Of a stretch of 64,000 bases of DNA, positions 44,866-53,834 are shown piece after piece. Where the stretch lies: NCBI GenBank assembly GCA_032095175.1, contig DAMCZI010000004.1, forward strand, positions 62,001 to 126,000. Reading direction: 5' to 3'. The stretch's first letter is position 1, and each line of letters opens with the position of its first letter. The translations under genes were made by a program, and so were the position numbers. The notes beneath the pieces were generated by a model. That model did no database searches and was not told the origin of the DNA. It worked only from the letters and a program-made list of their open reading frames with translations. Origin of the DNA: DAMCZI01 sp032095175. GTDB lineage: Bacteria; Bacillota; Clostridia; Clostridiales; Caloramatoraceae.

Positions 44866-45735
44866 TTATTGACGGTAATATACAAGAGTATTTTGGGTAT
44901 TAAAGCCAATTCTTTCATAAAGCTTTTCTGCAATATTTTTACCATTAACACAAAGCTCTATGCTTTCAATAGTTTCAAAGGAGAAAGCCCACTTTAGTGC
45001 CATACTTAATAGCTTACTTCCTATTCCCTTACCCCTGATATCTTCTCTTACAGCAACATAGTGTATGGTTCCCTCTCCAAACTCAGGTTCAACCTCTATG
45101 TAGATATACCCAAGAAGAGAACTACCTTCAGCAACAACAAAAACTCTTCTGTTTTCATTAATTCTATTAGCAATAGTTTCACCAGGATAGTATGTTTTTT
45201 GAAAGGTTCTGTCATGCAGCTTCTTCATATCATCATAAAAAGGAGGAGTTAATTCTTCAAATTCAATGGGTTCTAAACAAGCTGCATCCTCTCTTTTAAA
45301 TTCCATTATTTTTTCGATACTCATTCTTTTTAAGTTCATCATTTCTGCAAATTCTATACAGTTTTTGTTTTCCAAATCAATAAACATTTTTATATCCTTA
45401 ATTTCGTCTGGAATCCTTTCAGATGCACTTAACCATAATTTTTGTGCAGCATCCATCCACTCTTCATGCTCAACAAATGGTCCCCAAACTTCAATGCAGT
45501 TAGCATTAGTATCGATGTCAAAACCTAAAACTCCAACCAGCCTATTATCATCAAATGCTAGTACCATACTTTCTTCCAATGGCAAATCCGAAAAATCATT
45601 AAGCAGTGAATACCTTATTTCTTCAAACTCTGTTCCACAATATCCTATATACTTTGATTTTATGTTGTTTTGCTTCTCAATAAAATCAGCAGCCATATCA
45701 ATCATATCTCTATTCATATTTGATATTTTTATCAT
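44866..45735 (-). CDS. Tandem GNAT acetyltransferase
   Basis: 289 residues. The N-terminal half (about 1-135) is a degenerate GNAT-like domain; the C-terminal half (about 145-289) has the acetyl-CoA loop REDIRGKGIGSKLL and the late ALKWAF/LYERIGF motifs. Such tandem arrangements occur in mycothiol synthase-like and other two-domain acetyltransferases; the substrate is unknown. The ribosome binding site is weak (GTTGGTG before the ATG). Convergent with the MFS gene. Confidence 0.85.
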   Translation of the reverse strand: MIKISNMNRDMIDMAADFIEKQNNIKSKYIGYCGTEFEEIRYSLLNDFSDLPLEESMVLAFDDNRLVGVLGFDIDTNANCIEVWGPFVEHEEWMDAAQKLWLSASERIPDEIKDIKMFIDLENKNCIEFAEMMNLKRMSIEKIMEFKREDAACLEPIEFEELTPPFYDDMKKLHDRTFQKTYYPGETIANRINENRRVFVVAEGSSLLGYIYIEVEPEFGEGTIHYVAVREDIRGKGIGSKLLSMALKWAFSFETIESIELCVNGKNIAEKLYERIGFNTQNTLVYYRQ

Positions 45736-45899
45736 TTTTTAACACCAACTTTTTTAATTCCTTGAGTTTTTTACTACTCTATTATCTCTAATCTCAAACA
45801 GCTGAGAACTGGTGGTTTACTTTTTGTATTTAGCTTTATTATTCAGTGGGTTGAAAGATAAAGTAAGGATAGCTACTTATAATTCCTTAGGTGCAATTA

Positions 45900-46307
45900 T
45901 TATATATTTCCTACTTCTCTTCCACACTTTGGGCAGTATTGAAAATCGCCCTTTAACTCTTTACCGCAATATGGACAGAATTTTTCACCATGTCCACTTA
46001 TATTTCCATTGTTATAATCATCCTCATTTATTTCCTTGTATTTTATATACTTATCTACTGGATCTTTTTCCTCATGTTCATCTGTTATATCATATACCGA
46101 CATTCTATTTCTTCCAGATGCATTTTTATAGTTATAAACTACTTGCACTATTGCCATGACAACAAATAATACTCCAAACATTGCAAATATTTTGGGTGCT
46201 CCCGTTCTTGCCGCCATAATGGTCCAAAACACTCCAAATATTGCTGCAAATATGCCTCCTATTGCTCCCATTGCTGAAGGACCTCTTCCTGGCTTAATGC
46301 TTTTCAA
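45900..46307 (-). CDS. Membrane protein with C-terminal zinc ribbon
   Basis: 135 residues: two membrane spans near the N-terminus (about 14-35 and 40-60) and a C-terminal CPYCGKELKGDFQYCPKCG zinc ribbon with four cysteines. The topology places the ribbon in the cytoplasm. TTG at 46307 is chosen because AAGGAGGGG precedes it. Function unknown; such ribbons often mediate protein contacts. Confidence 0.82.
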   Translation of the reverse strand: MKSIKPGRGPSAMGAIGGIFAAIFGVFWTIMAARTGAPKIFAMFGVLFVVMAIVQVVYNYKNASGRNRMSVYDITDEHEEKDPVDKYIKYKEINEDDYNNGNISGHGEKFCPYCGKELKGDFQYCPKCGREVGNI

Positions 46308-46549
46308 ATATATCCCCTCCTTTTATACACATATCATGCCAATAATTACATTATATCACAATGCTGTTATTAGTATAATTTATATCTTGTCGCTATAACA
46401 ATCAACTAACTTCGGATATCCCTTTAATTTTTCTCTTTCGTTACAATGATACAATTTAGATGCCACTTAAAGTGAATATTATATTATAAAGAAAAAGCTG
46501 CATGTCCTATGTGTAATGGGTTCTGAATCAAGGTCCAAAAAATAAATAA
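46308..46549. other. Intergenic region
   Basis: About 240 bases before the gene debris at 46550. No gene, hairpin or promoter is supported here. Confidence 0.5.
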
Positions 46550-46798
46550 CACTTATTTTCGCATCAAAAGGCTAAAACTATCATTTCACTCTACTCCAAA
46601 TATACAAAATACGATGAAAGTGAAATTGTTGATAGAATTTTAGTTGATATCTTAGAAGACACTACTTTTGTTGAATGGCTGAAAAGCAGGAGGTATCATA
46701 AGAAGATAAATGATATTCTATCCAATAATAGTGATGTATTGAAAATAATTGAGGAGATAGGTTATGAAGAAATTGGAGAAACTGGCCACAATGAATAA
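46550..46798 (+). pseudogene. Gene remnant, C-terminal part only
   Basis: An 82-codon open frame reads as coherent protein (YTKYDESEIVDRILVDI, VEWLKSRRYHKKINDIL, VLKIIEEIGYEEIGE) but has no ATG, GTG or TTG with a ribosome binding site; an in-frame TAA precedes it at 46547. It looks like the tail of a lost helical protein. I cannot name the family. Confidence 0.55.
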
Positions 46799-46804
46799 TA
46801 TTAA

Positions 46805-46891
46805 ATTGCTTGTAAAAGGTTAGAAAGTGATTTGAGTAATCATGAATTCTATGGTTATAAGATTATTAATGGTATGAAAGTCCCTATTTAG
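46805..46891 (+). pseudogene. Short gene remnant
   Basis: 28 codons read as a plausible C-terminus (ACKRLESDLSNHEFYGYKII then NGMKVPI) bounded upstream by a stop and lacking a start. Together with the preceding remnant it suggests decay of one or two genes at this site. Confidence 0.4.
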
Positions 46892-47038
46892 CTTGTACCA
46901 TATTATGGGGATGGTATATAATATACTAAGATATCTTGTATTAAACCACTAATTTTCAATTAAGGGTATATTCAATTGAATTTACAAATCCCATGTAGAC
47001 TCTGAAAACAAAATTTGTGAAAAGAGGTGGGAGTTTAG

Positions 47039-47086
47039 TTGGATTCGTTTCTACTTTTGATTAATTTTCCTAAACATAATATATGA
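47039..47086 (+). CDS. 15-residue ORF coupled to the next gene
   Basis: TTG at 47039 follows GAGGTGGGAG (47024-47033) and encodes MDSFLLLINFPKHNI; its TGA overlaps the ATG of the next gene (ATGA at 47083-47086). The next gene has no ribosome binding site of its own, so this ORF could deliver ribosomes to it. Alternatively a frameshift has split one longer N-terminus. Confidence 0.45.
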   Translation: MDSFLLLINFPKHNI

Positions 47087-48360
47087 AAGTAATGGAATTT
47101 CGAGAGCAAATAAATAAAGGGTTAGGTAGCGTAATTCTATATTTAAAAGACAATCAGATAAAATCCCATAAGTTTTATAAAGCTATTCTTTATGCTTGTA
47201 CTCATAATACATGTTATGACCCTCAATGTGAGAATGAAAGATCGCAATACTTATGGGAGATAATGAAATTAACAAGTGATTTTGATAATTTACAACACGA
47301 TGTCCTTGATAATTTGTTTTTCGCAAAAGATTGGGATTTACTGCAAATATATAGAATTGCTAAATTGAGTGCTTTAAATGGTAACTTAGTTGCATTAGAA
47401 CAAATGAAAAAAGCATTTAAGTATGATGAATCATGGAATTCATTTTTGGGAGCAGAGGAAATAATTGAGGTTGATGGTATACGAGGGCTATTTTTCGTTA
47501 CGGAAGTTATAGGGATGAAATTATTTTCAGATGAGGGGTATATTGAAACTGATTCAATATTAGAGTTTACTTATGATATTTTAGGTAAAGATTATGTTTT
47601 AAGCGAATTGGAAAAAGCAAGTAAATCTAACATTTATATTAAAACATATATAAACTCGGTTAATCAACTCTTAGCCGAAAGAGAAGACTATTATAAAAAT
47701 AGACAAGAATACTCATATAAACAAATCAAACAAATTATTAATGGAGAGATTAATACACATAAAATAGTCTTAATGAATTGGGGCAAAAATGCTTCAGAGG
47801 ATGAGTTGATAAAAATTTCTAATGAGTTCTTAAAAGAAATTGATAAAGAAAAACTCATCGCATATTTATGGATTTTCCGAAAAAGAATGTTTCCACTAAA
47901 ATGTGAAAAAATCTTAGAACTAGCAAAATCAAAAAATAAGGAAATATCTTATTCAGCAATCAGTGCCTTGAGTAATATTTCAGATAAACAAATTCATGAT
48001 TTAGCTACAAAGATAATATTAAAAAAGTCCAATGATTATGATTTTCTTGACTTGTTTATCAAAAACTATGCTGAGGATGATTATATTCTATTGGAGAATG
48101 TTTTTTTTGAAAAACATAATAAATATACATTTCACGGTATAGGTATGTCACTTTTGGATATATATGAAGCCAATAAAACACCTTTTTGCTTAAACATGAT
48201 GATAGAATTATATCGAAACAGCAGATGTTCAGATTGCAGACAAAGGTGTATTAAGATATTATTAGAAATCAATATTATACCTGATTGGATTTTAACTGAA
48301 GCAGAGTATGATTGCAATTTGGATATAAGAGAAATGATAACTGATTATAAGAAATCTTAA
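47083..48360 (+). CDS. Hypothetical alpha-helical (HEAT-like) protein
   Basis: 425 residues, almost entirely helical, with repeated helix pairs such as NKEISYSAISALSNISDKQI and NGNLVALEQMKKAF that recall HEAT/ARM-type repeats. A CYDPQCENER segment near the N-terminus and a CSDCRQRC segment near the C-terminus are cysteine-rich. No catalytic motif is seen. Proteins of this look are frequent among immunity or scaffold proteins of toxin loci, but no toxin gene is visible here. There is no ribosome binding site directly before the ATG; translation may depend on the overlapping 15-codon ORF. It lies beside gene debris, which suggests an accessory, gained locus. Confidence 0.75.
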   Translation: MKVMEFREQINKGLGSVILYLKDNQIKSHKFYKAILYACTHNTCYDPQCENERSQYLWEIMKLTSDFDNLQHDVLDNLFFAKDWDLLQIYRIAKLSALNGNLVALEQMKKAFKYDESWNSFLGAEEIIEVDGIRGLFFVTEVIGMKLFSDEGYIETDSILEFTYDILGKDYVLSELEKASKSNIYIKTYINSVNQLLAEREDYYKNRQEYSYKQIKQIINGEINTHKIVLMNWGKNASEDELIKISNEFLKEIDKEKLIAYLWIFRKRMFPLKCEKILELAKSKNKEISYSAISALSNISDKQIHDLATKIILKKSNDYDFLDLFIKNYAEDDYILLENVFFEKHNKYTFHGIGMSLLDIYEANKTPFCLNMMIELYRNSRCSDCRQRCIKILLEINIIPDWILTEAEYDCNLDIREMITDYKKS

Positions 48361-48519
48361 ATTCAAATATTATCTTATATGAAATCAGAACTCTGAATCA
48401 AAAAAGGTTTTATTATACACTAAATGAAGAAAACCTTTAGTTACAGATAGTTCATCTCTTCGTGCTATTCTACAACAAATCTCACTATTTATGATAAATA
48501 AAGTTATATCCATATAAAA

Positions 48520-48557
48520 AATAGCCTGTTATCTTGGATTCTTGATAGCAGGCTATT
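48520..48557. terminator. Hairpin terminator
   Basis: AATAGCCTG pairs with CAGGCTATT with inner TATC/GATA, between the convergent helical-protein and peroxiredoxin genes. The rest of the 312-base gap shows nothing else. Confidence 0.75.
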
Positions 48558-48672
48558 ATTATTTGTGATTTTAATTAAGAATTTGCATTTTTTACTTTGT
48601 TTTTAGACAAAATAACGTCTGTGATTTTACATGTGTTTTTAAAATATGAACTTCAGAACAGAATCCGTTATC

Positions 48673-49125
48673 CTATGAGTGCAGCTCCTCATTTATAAAC
48701 CTCAACACCTCTTGTGCATGACCTTTAGCCTTTACGTTTCTAAATTCTTTAGCTATTTCTCCCTCTTTGTTAAATACAAAGGTGGATCTTTCCACTCCCA
48801 TGTATTCCTTGCCATACATTTTCTTTAGCTTCATTACATCGAACAGCTTGTGAGCTACCTCCTCTTCGTCACTAATAAGTAAGAATGGCAGGCTTTGTTT
48901 TTCTCTAAATTTGGCATGGGATTTCAAGCTGTCCCTGCTGATTCCAATTACAACAGTATTTGCTTTTTGGAATTCATCATGTAAATCTCTGAATTCCATT
49001 GCTTCAGTTGTGCAACCTGCTGTATTATCCTTAGGATAAAAGTAAAGAACTACATTTTTTCCCAAAAAGTCATTTAATGAAACATCCGCTCCATCAGTTT
49101 CTTTTAAAGTAAAATTGTATTTCAT
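48673..49125 (-). CDS. bcp: Thioredoxin-dependent peroxiredoxin, Bcp type (1-Cys-like)
   Basis: 150 residues, the usual Bcp/PrxQ length. It reduces hydrogen peroxide and organic hydroperoxides in the cytoplasm. The peroxidatic Cys38 is in TAGCTTEAMEF; the resolving Cys found five residues later in many Bcp enzymes is Met43 here, so this is a 1-Cys-type or uses another partner. The strand FYPKDNT is conserved. AAGGAGAG precedes the ATG. It lies 23 bases after the nitroreductase gene on the same strand, forming a likely two-gene redox operon. Confidence 0.93.
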   Translation of the reverse strand: MKYNFTLKETDGADVSLNDFLGKNVVLYFYPKDNTAGCTTEAMEFRDLHDEFQKANTVVIGISRDSLKSHAKFREKQSLPFLLISDEEEVAHKLFDVMKLKKMYGKEYMGVERSTFVFNKEGEIAKEFRNVKAKGHAQEVLRFINEELHS

Positions 49126-49148
49126 TTTATCTCTCCTTAGTATTATTG

Positions 49149-49652
49149 TTAGATATATTCTACAATTTCCTCTATGCTTTTTCTAGGTCTTGGTGCAGGA
49201 TTTTCATCAGGATATCCTAATGGTGTCATAGCAACTACCCTATAACCTTCTGGTAGATTAAGAACTTCCTTTACCTTATCCTCATAGAAGCTCCCAAGCC
49301 AGCAGGTTCCAAGGCCAAGCTCTGCAGCCTCAAGCATCATGAAGGATAATGCAATGGATAAATCAATGGTATTTGCAGGCTGGCCACAGGTCATTACCCT
49401 CTCTGGAGCTGTAGCACAGGCTATAAGGGTTAATGGTGCCTCACTAACAAATTTTTGCCCTGCTGCAGCTTCAACAAGCCTTTCTCTGAGCTTCTTGTCT
49501 CTTACAACAATAAACTTCCAGTTTTGCAGGTTTCGTGCTGATGGTGAAAGTCTTGCGGCTTCAAGTATAAGATTCAGCTTTTCCTCCTCAACCTCAATAC
49601 TCTTATAGGCTCTAATACTCCTTCTGCTTTTAATTGCAGTCATAACATCCAT
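49149..49652 (-). CDS. Nitroreductase-family FMN oxidoreductase
   Basis: 167 residues, the short form of the family. It begins with the FMN-binding motif RRSIRAYKS and has the PSARNLQNWKFIVV and GLGTCWLGSFYEDKVKE segments that line the flavin site. It reduces nitro compounds, quinones or related substrates using NAD(P)H; substrate unknown. AAAGGAG precedes the ATG. First gene of a probable operon with bcp. Confidence 0.93.
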   Translation of the reverse strand: MDVMTAIKSRRSIRAYKSIEVEEEKLNLILEAARLSPSARNLQNWKFIVVRDKKLRERLVEAAAGQKFVSEAPLTLIACATAPERVMTCGQPANTIDLSIALSFMMLEAAELGLGTCWLGSFYEDKVKEVLNLPEGYRVVAMTPLGYPDENPAPRPRKSIEEIVEYI

Positions 49653-49701
49653 AAAATCACTCCTTTAAATTTTTTATTAAGGTGATAATATATCATATTA
49701 C

Positions 49702-51174
49702 TTAAATTTTAGCATTTAACCTTATTATTTCACCAGGCTTGAAAACACAATATGGGTCATGTATTAGGTTTTCTGTATTGAATATTATGTATTCACAGTG
49801 GAAATCCTTATCTACACTGTGGTAAGGAATGAATTTGCTGTTATAGTGGTTCGCCCATTTTTCAACATCAGCTTTATTTATGTACAGCTTATCGCAATTG
49901 AGGTATCTTCTTGCTCCTTCAACCAATGTAAGGGATAAAAGCCTTTTTCCATGGTAAATGGAGCATCTTCCATCAGAATAGAGAGGATGTGTTGAATGTA
50001 ATGAGATTTTTTCTATAACCTCATCCAGTCCTCCAACCTCATTAAATAAACCTATTTCCTTGATTTCATCTCTTAACACTTTTTCTACATAATTAGGAGT
50101 TATATAGTCTTCTTTTATTATGTCAAAGATATTCCACTCAGGATTATTAAATCTGCCTCTCATGTCCTTGTCACCACAGATTATAAAATAGTCCTTTAGT
50201 TCTTCCATATCCACATCAACTTCATCTAAAAATATTACAGGTCTTTTTCCCGTAGCTGATTGAAGTTTCTCAGCTATGTTTAGTATCCAGCTAGTACATA
50301 TACTGCTGTCCTCTTCCTTTCCATCAAGCATGGAATAATACTTATAGATTTCTCCTTCAGGCTTTTCACTAAGGTAGGTACTATAGTGAAAATAGAAGCT
50401 TTCCCTAAATATAAATGGGTATCTCCTTTCGTATAGAAAGCCCATAAGGTTATACATATACTGGCTCTTACCAGAGGCATTCAACCTTCCGTAAATTCCG
50501 ATATTTGTTTTTAACACTGTACCCTCAATATAATTCTTCAATAGCTTTTTCATTTCCACCAATGAATTTGTTTCATAGGTTTTACCCTCTCCCCTTTTGC
50601 GGCAAAACTCATTTTTAACAACCTTAGCTGCTGCTTTAAGTCCTTCATGTTCAGCTTTAACTTTAAATTCTTCTATAACTTTATTAACATTATCCACATT
50701 AAGTCTATTGATAACCTTTAACATCTCACACTTTAGATTGGATAGCTCAACATAAAGACACTTCATGTCAAAGGAGTCCACTTTTTCTAAAACACAGTAT
50801 TTTTCTGCTAAAATACCCTCAATATCCACAGGTGCCATGTACACATCTTCAACAGCTATCCCATGTTTTATTTTATCTCTGGTTATAAAGTTTTTCCTTG
50901 AGGGGCTGTTTACAAAAAAGTGCCCATATGGCCAACCATGCTCATCTTGAATATCAAAGCATATGTCATCAATTTTCTTCCTGTTAATAGTTTTTTCTGT
51001 AACTATCAAATACATTGGATAATCATATGGCATTTCTTCATCTAAAAAATCCCTATGTATTAAAAAGCACAATAGTTGGTTGCTGTCCTTCTCAAGTTCA
51101 ACCTTAAGCCTATTAAAAAAATCCTCTATAACTTTTTTAAACTCAATATCCTTTATCAAATCAAATTTAGTCAT
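49702..51174 (-). CDS. P-loop ATPase of unknown function
   Basis: 490 residues. A helical/mixed N-terminal region (about 1-215, with a nucleotidyltransferase-like acidic patch) is followed by an AAA-like ATPase core: Walker A NASGKS with Lys236 and Walker B PVIFLDEVDVD near 320. The sensor and arginine-finger regions are not obvious. I recognise no family; the combination suggests an NTP-driven machine acting on an unknown partner, perhaps STAND/KAP-like. The ATG at 51174 is preceded by AAAGGGTG. It is transcribed with the nitrilase-type hydrolase and serine hydrolase genes upstream, without strong terminators between them. Confidence 0.7.
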   Translation of the reverse strand: MTKFDLIKDIEFKKVIEDFFNRLKVELEKDSNQLLCFLIHRDFLDEEMPYDYPMYLIVTEKTINRKKIDDICFDIQDEHGWPYGHFFVNSPSRKNFITRDKIKHGIAVEDVYMAPVDIEGILAEKYCVLEKVDSFDMKCLYVELSNLKCEMLKVINRLNVDNVNKVIEEFKVKAEHEGLKAAAKVVKNEFCRKRGEGKTYETNSLVEMKKLLKNYIEGTVLKTNIGIYGRLNASGKSQYMYNLMGFLYERRYPFIFRESFYFHYSTYLSEKPEGEIYKYYSMLDGKEEDSSICTSWILNIAEKLQSATGKRPVIFLDEVDVDMEELKDYFIICGDKDMRGRFNNPEWNIFDIIKEDYITPNYVEKVLRDEIKEIGLFNEVGGLDEVIEKISLHSTHPLYSDGRCSIYHGKRLLSLTLVEGARRYLNCDKLYINKADVEKWANHYNSKFIPYHSVDKDFHCEYIIFNTENLIHDPYCVFKPGEIIRLNAKI

Positions 51175-51233
51175 TTGTTGTCACCCTTTTCTTCTATGAA
51201 AATATATAGAATACCTTCACTCTAATAACTATT

Positions 51234-51986
51234 TTATAGATTAACATAAAGAACCCCTTCCCTATCAAGAGGCATTTCCGCAATCATTTCTCCCTCTCCC
51301 GTTATAACAAAGGCTCCTCCAAAACTTGTATCATCAATTTCTTCAGTTCCAAGGTAATTCGCCATAAGTGTTGTTGCTCCTGCTTTTTTTACACGCTCAA
51401 TGTATTCGTATTTATCTTCTTTGTCCCATAGTTCTTGATTATTGCTGCTAACTGGGTAGAAAGCCCTTGCAAATGGGAAAAGAATATAATCTGGATTTAG
51501 TGTTTTTGCCTTCTCAACAATAGAATCATCATAGAGATCACCACATATAAGGAAACATACTTTTCCTATTTCAGAATCATAATATCCCATTTCTGTCCCC
51601 TCCCTGTAAAAGCTTGTATCTACATTTTTACCATGCCATCCCTTTGACATTCTTCTGTATTTAAAGACTATATCTCCCTGTCTATTTATAAATATTGCAC
51701 TATCGTAAAGATGATGTCCTTCTTTTTCAAGGAGCCCAATTGCAACATTTATATTCCTCTTCTTTGCTGCAGCACATAGCTGCTCTACCCTATCACTAGG
51801 TATTTCAAATCCTAATTTTATGTCATCTTCTGGAACATCATTATTTATTAATCCAGTTATACAGGCCTCAGGGAATAATACTATATCCGCTCCATTTTCT
51901 GCTGCTTTTCCTATGTATTTAATTATACTTTCCATGTTCCTTTCTATTGATTTTTCAATTCTGTTCACTACAAGTGCTGCCTTCAT
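51234..51986 (-). CDS. Carbon-nitrogen hydrolase (nitrilase family)
   Basis: 250 residues. Glu40 lies in LFPEACITG and the nucleophile Cys148 in LICGDLYDD, as expected for the Glu-Lys-Cys triad. At the Lys position the common YRKxH is replaced by YRRMSKG, so the catalytic base may be Arg112 or Lys115. The family cleaves C-N bonds in amides or nitriles; substrate unknown. The ATG at 51986 follows a GGGGGT site; an in-frame ATG at 52007 overlaps the upstream gene region. It follows the serine hydrolase gene by 27 bases. Confidence 0.85.
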   Translation of the reverse strand: MKAALVVNRIEKSIERNMESIIKYIGKAAENGADIVLFPEACITGLINNDVPEDDIKLGFEIPSDRVEQLCAAAKKRNINVAIGLLEKEGHHLYDSAIFINRQGDIVFKYRRMSKGWHGKNVDTSFYREGTEMGYYDSEIGKVCFLICGDLYDDSIVEKAKTLNPDYILFPFARAFYPVSSNNQELWDKEDKYEYIERVKKAGATTLMANYLGTEEIDDTSFGGAFVITGEGEMIAEMPLDREGVLYVNL

Positions 51987-52013
51987 AGTTGTTACCCCCA
52001 ATCTCATTATTAA

Positions 52014-53102
52014 TTAATTTAAAAACAGTTCCTTTTCTTCCATGATGAAATCATGTATCTGCCATCCAATTGAGCTTGCACATAACCCTAGGTTTGCAAG
52101 TATTACAACATCAATACCATTAGATGGATAATAGTACAATCTTGCACTAACTCCATATTCCTCTCCAGGATGCCCACCTCTAACTATGTTGTCATTATCA
52201 TCAAGTATGAACCAGTTTGCATATCCATATTTCCATACATAACCTCTGGCTCCATTTGAATCTTCATCAAGCACATGTGGATCAAGGATTTTTTGTGTCA
52301 TCTCACTAGATAAAAGTTTCCCCTTACGCAGAGCATCTATAAACTTCATTAAATCCTCTGCAGTTGAAACCGCTCCTCCATCAGATGCTGCAGAAGGTGT
52401 AGTAAGATAGATGTTTCTTTTCCATCCAACAATCTTTCCATCCTTCTCTACAGGTTCATAACCTTCAGCAACATCATCACATACCTCCTCAAGAGATATA
52501 AAATCTGTTTTTTCCATTTCTGCTTTGGCAAAAACATTTTTTCTAACATAGTCAAAGTATCTCATTCCTGAAGCCTTTTCTATTATCATTCCAAGGAGTA
52601 TATAACCTGCACCATTGTATTTAAATAATTCTCCTATTTTATTAACTGGTTCGTTGTATGCAAACATCGAGAAATAATCTGATAGATTTCTCATAGTGTA
52701 TATTGGCTTCTCCTCCCAGAGCTTTTCCCAGTCTTCATCCTCACTGTTCATTTCATCAAAATAATCAGCTATTCCAGATGTATGTGTTAACAGATCATGA
52801 ATAGTTACTTCAGCAGGTATTTTTGTATTTTTTAACTCCAAGTAATCAACAGCACTTGTATCAAGGCATATCTTGCCTTCATCAATTAGCTGAAGTATTG
52901 ATACTGCAGTAAACATCTTTGTTATAGATGCCGTTCTAAACCTTGTATTGATATCATTTTTCACCTTAAAGCTTCTGTTAGCGTATCCATAGCAACATGT
53001 AAAAACATCGCTGCCCTTGTGTCTTATAAGAACCACACCGGAAAACTCATTATTTTTTTCCTTCTCCATCATAAATTCATTTAACTTTTCTTGAAATTTC
53101 AT
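52014..53102 (-). CDS. Class C beta-lactamase-like serine hydrolase
   Basis: 362 residues of the beta-lactamase/D-alanyl-D-alanine carboxypeptidase fold. The nucleophile motif SITK has Ser59 and Lys62; a YNG motif and a late HPG (in place of KTG) follow, typical of the esterase/carboxypeptidase branch rather than true beta-lactamases. No signal peptide is seen, so it is probably cytoplasmic, with an unknown substrate. GGGGGTG precedes the ATG at 53102. It heads a - strand cluster with the nitrilase-type and P-loop ATPase genes. Confidence 0.85.
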   Translation of the reverse strand: MKFQEKLNEFMMEKEKNNEFSGVVLIRHKGSDVFTCCYGYANRSFKVKNDINTRFRTASITKMFTAVSILQLIDEGKICLDTSAVDYLELKNTKIPAEVTIHDLLTHTSGIADYFDEMNSEDEDWEKLWEEKPIYTMRNLSDYFSMFAYNEPVNKIGELFKYNGAGYILLGMIIEKASGMRYFDYVRKNVFAKAEMEKTDFISLEEVCDDVAEGYEPVEKDGKIVGWKRNIYLTTPSAASDGGAVSTAEDLMKFIDALRKGKLLSSEMTQKILDPHVLDEDSNGARGYVWKYGYANWFILDDNDNIVRGGHPGEEYGVSARLYYYPSNGIDVVILANLGLCASSIGWQIHDFIMEEKELFLN

Positions 53103-53163
53103 ATACAGCACCCCCATTAATTTTTCCATTTTTAATTTTGATTTTAATATAAACTATACACGC

Positions 53164-53201
53164 AAAAAGACTGCAGACAACAAACTATCTGCAGCCTTTT
53201 T
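53164..53201. terminator. Bidirectional terminator-like hairpin
   Basis: CTGCAGA (53171-53177) pairs with TCTGCAG (53189-53195), with an A run before and TTTTT after, so it can terminate in either direction. Located upstream of the serine hydrolase start, where no known gene ends. Confidence 0.6.
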
Positions 53202-53248
53202 ACAGCATATTTAGGATACAAAACCCTATAAACATGCTATAAAAACTA

Positions 53249-53273
53249 AAGCCGTGCAGTTACAGCACGGCTT
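53249..53273 (-). terminator. Terminator-like hairpin
   Basis: A perfect 9-bp stem AAGCCGTGC/GCACGGCTT; on the - strand it is followed by TAGTTTTTA. It would end a - strand transcript coming from 53280-53660, but no gene is recognised there. An open frame on the - strand ending at 53278 encodes a 34-residue hydrophobic peptide of unknown nature. Confidence 0.55.
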
Positions 53274-53591
53274 AAATCTACGATTTAAAATCATAAAGAC
53301 ACTTAAAAAAGATACCTATGATTATAAAATCAAAAAAGATTGCAAATGCTGTTGTTCCTAACGAATCACATAGAATAATCAACCCATCACAAAAAGACCT
53401 GATATGCAGGTAAAATTTACACTTTGGATGAATTAATATTTAACTATTGATTTATAAGCTAAGAACAACTATACTCACTTTCAATCCCTACCAATCTTTT
53501 TTATAATATAATAATTATTCTTATTATAGGATAATTTTAACTTAAGGTCAACAACTTGCAGCATATTTAAAAATTTTATTCAAAAAAACTG

Positions 53592-53621
53592 TTGACATCC
53601 ATACTAATATGGTTATATAAT
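53592..53621 (+). promoter_or_regulatory. Sigma-A-type promoter of the met operon leader
   Basis: TTGACA (53592-53597) and TATAAT (53616-53621) with an 18-base spacer, about 50 bases before the first SAM riboswitch. Confidence 0.75.
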
Positions 53622-53667
53622 AATTTCAACGTTTTACTCAGTGCACAATGTAAAACTAAATAGTTTA

Positions 53668-53772
53668 TCTTATCAAGAGTGGCGGAGGGACTGGCCCAAT
53701 GAAGCCCGGCAACCAGTATCATCATTAGATACCAGGTGCCAATTCCTGCGGCGTAAGCCGATAGATGAGGAT
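53668..53772 (+). promoter_or_regulatory. SAM-I riboswitch (S-box), copy 1
   Basis: P1 pairs TCTTATC with GATGAGGA. The conserved core segments AAGAGTGGCGGAGGGACTGG, CCCGGCAACC and AGGTGCCAATTCCTGC are present. S-adenosylmethionine binding turns off expression of the downstream genes through the terminator at 53790-53817. Confidence 0.97.
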
Positions 53773-53789
53773 GATGCGTGGTTAATAAT

Positions 53790-53817
53790 GCCCGGAGTAT
53801 CCTCCGGGCTTATTTTT
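53790..53817 (+). terminator. Terminator of S-box 1
   Basis: A perfect 8-bp stem GCCCGGAG/CTCCGGGC with a TATC loop and the tail TTATTTTTA. Confidence 0.92.
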
Positions 53818-53834
53818 ATACCCCAACCCATTAA

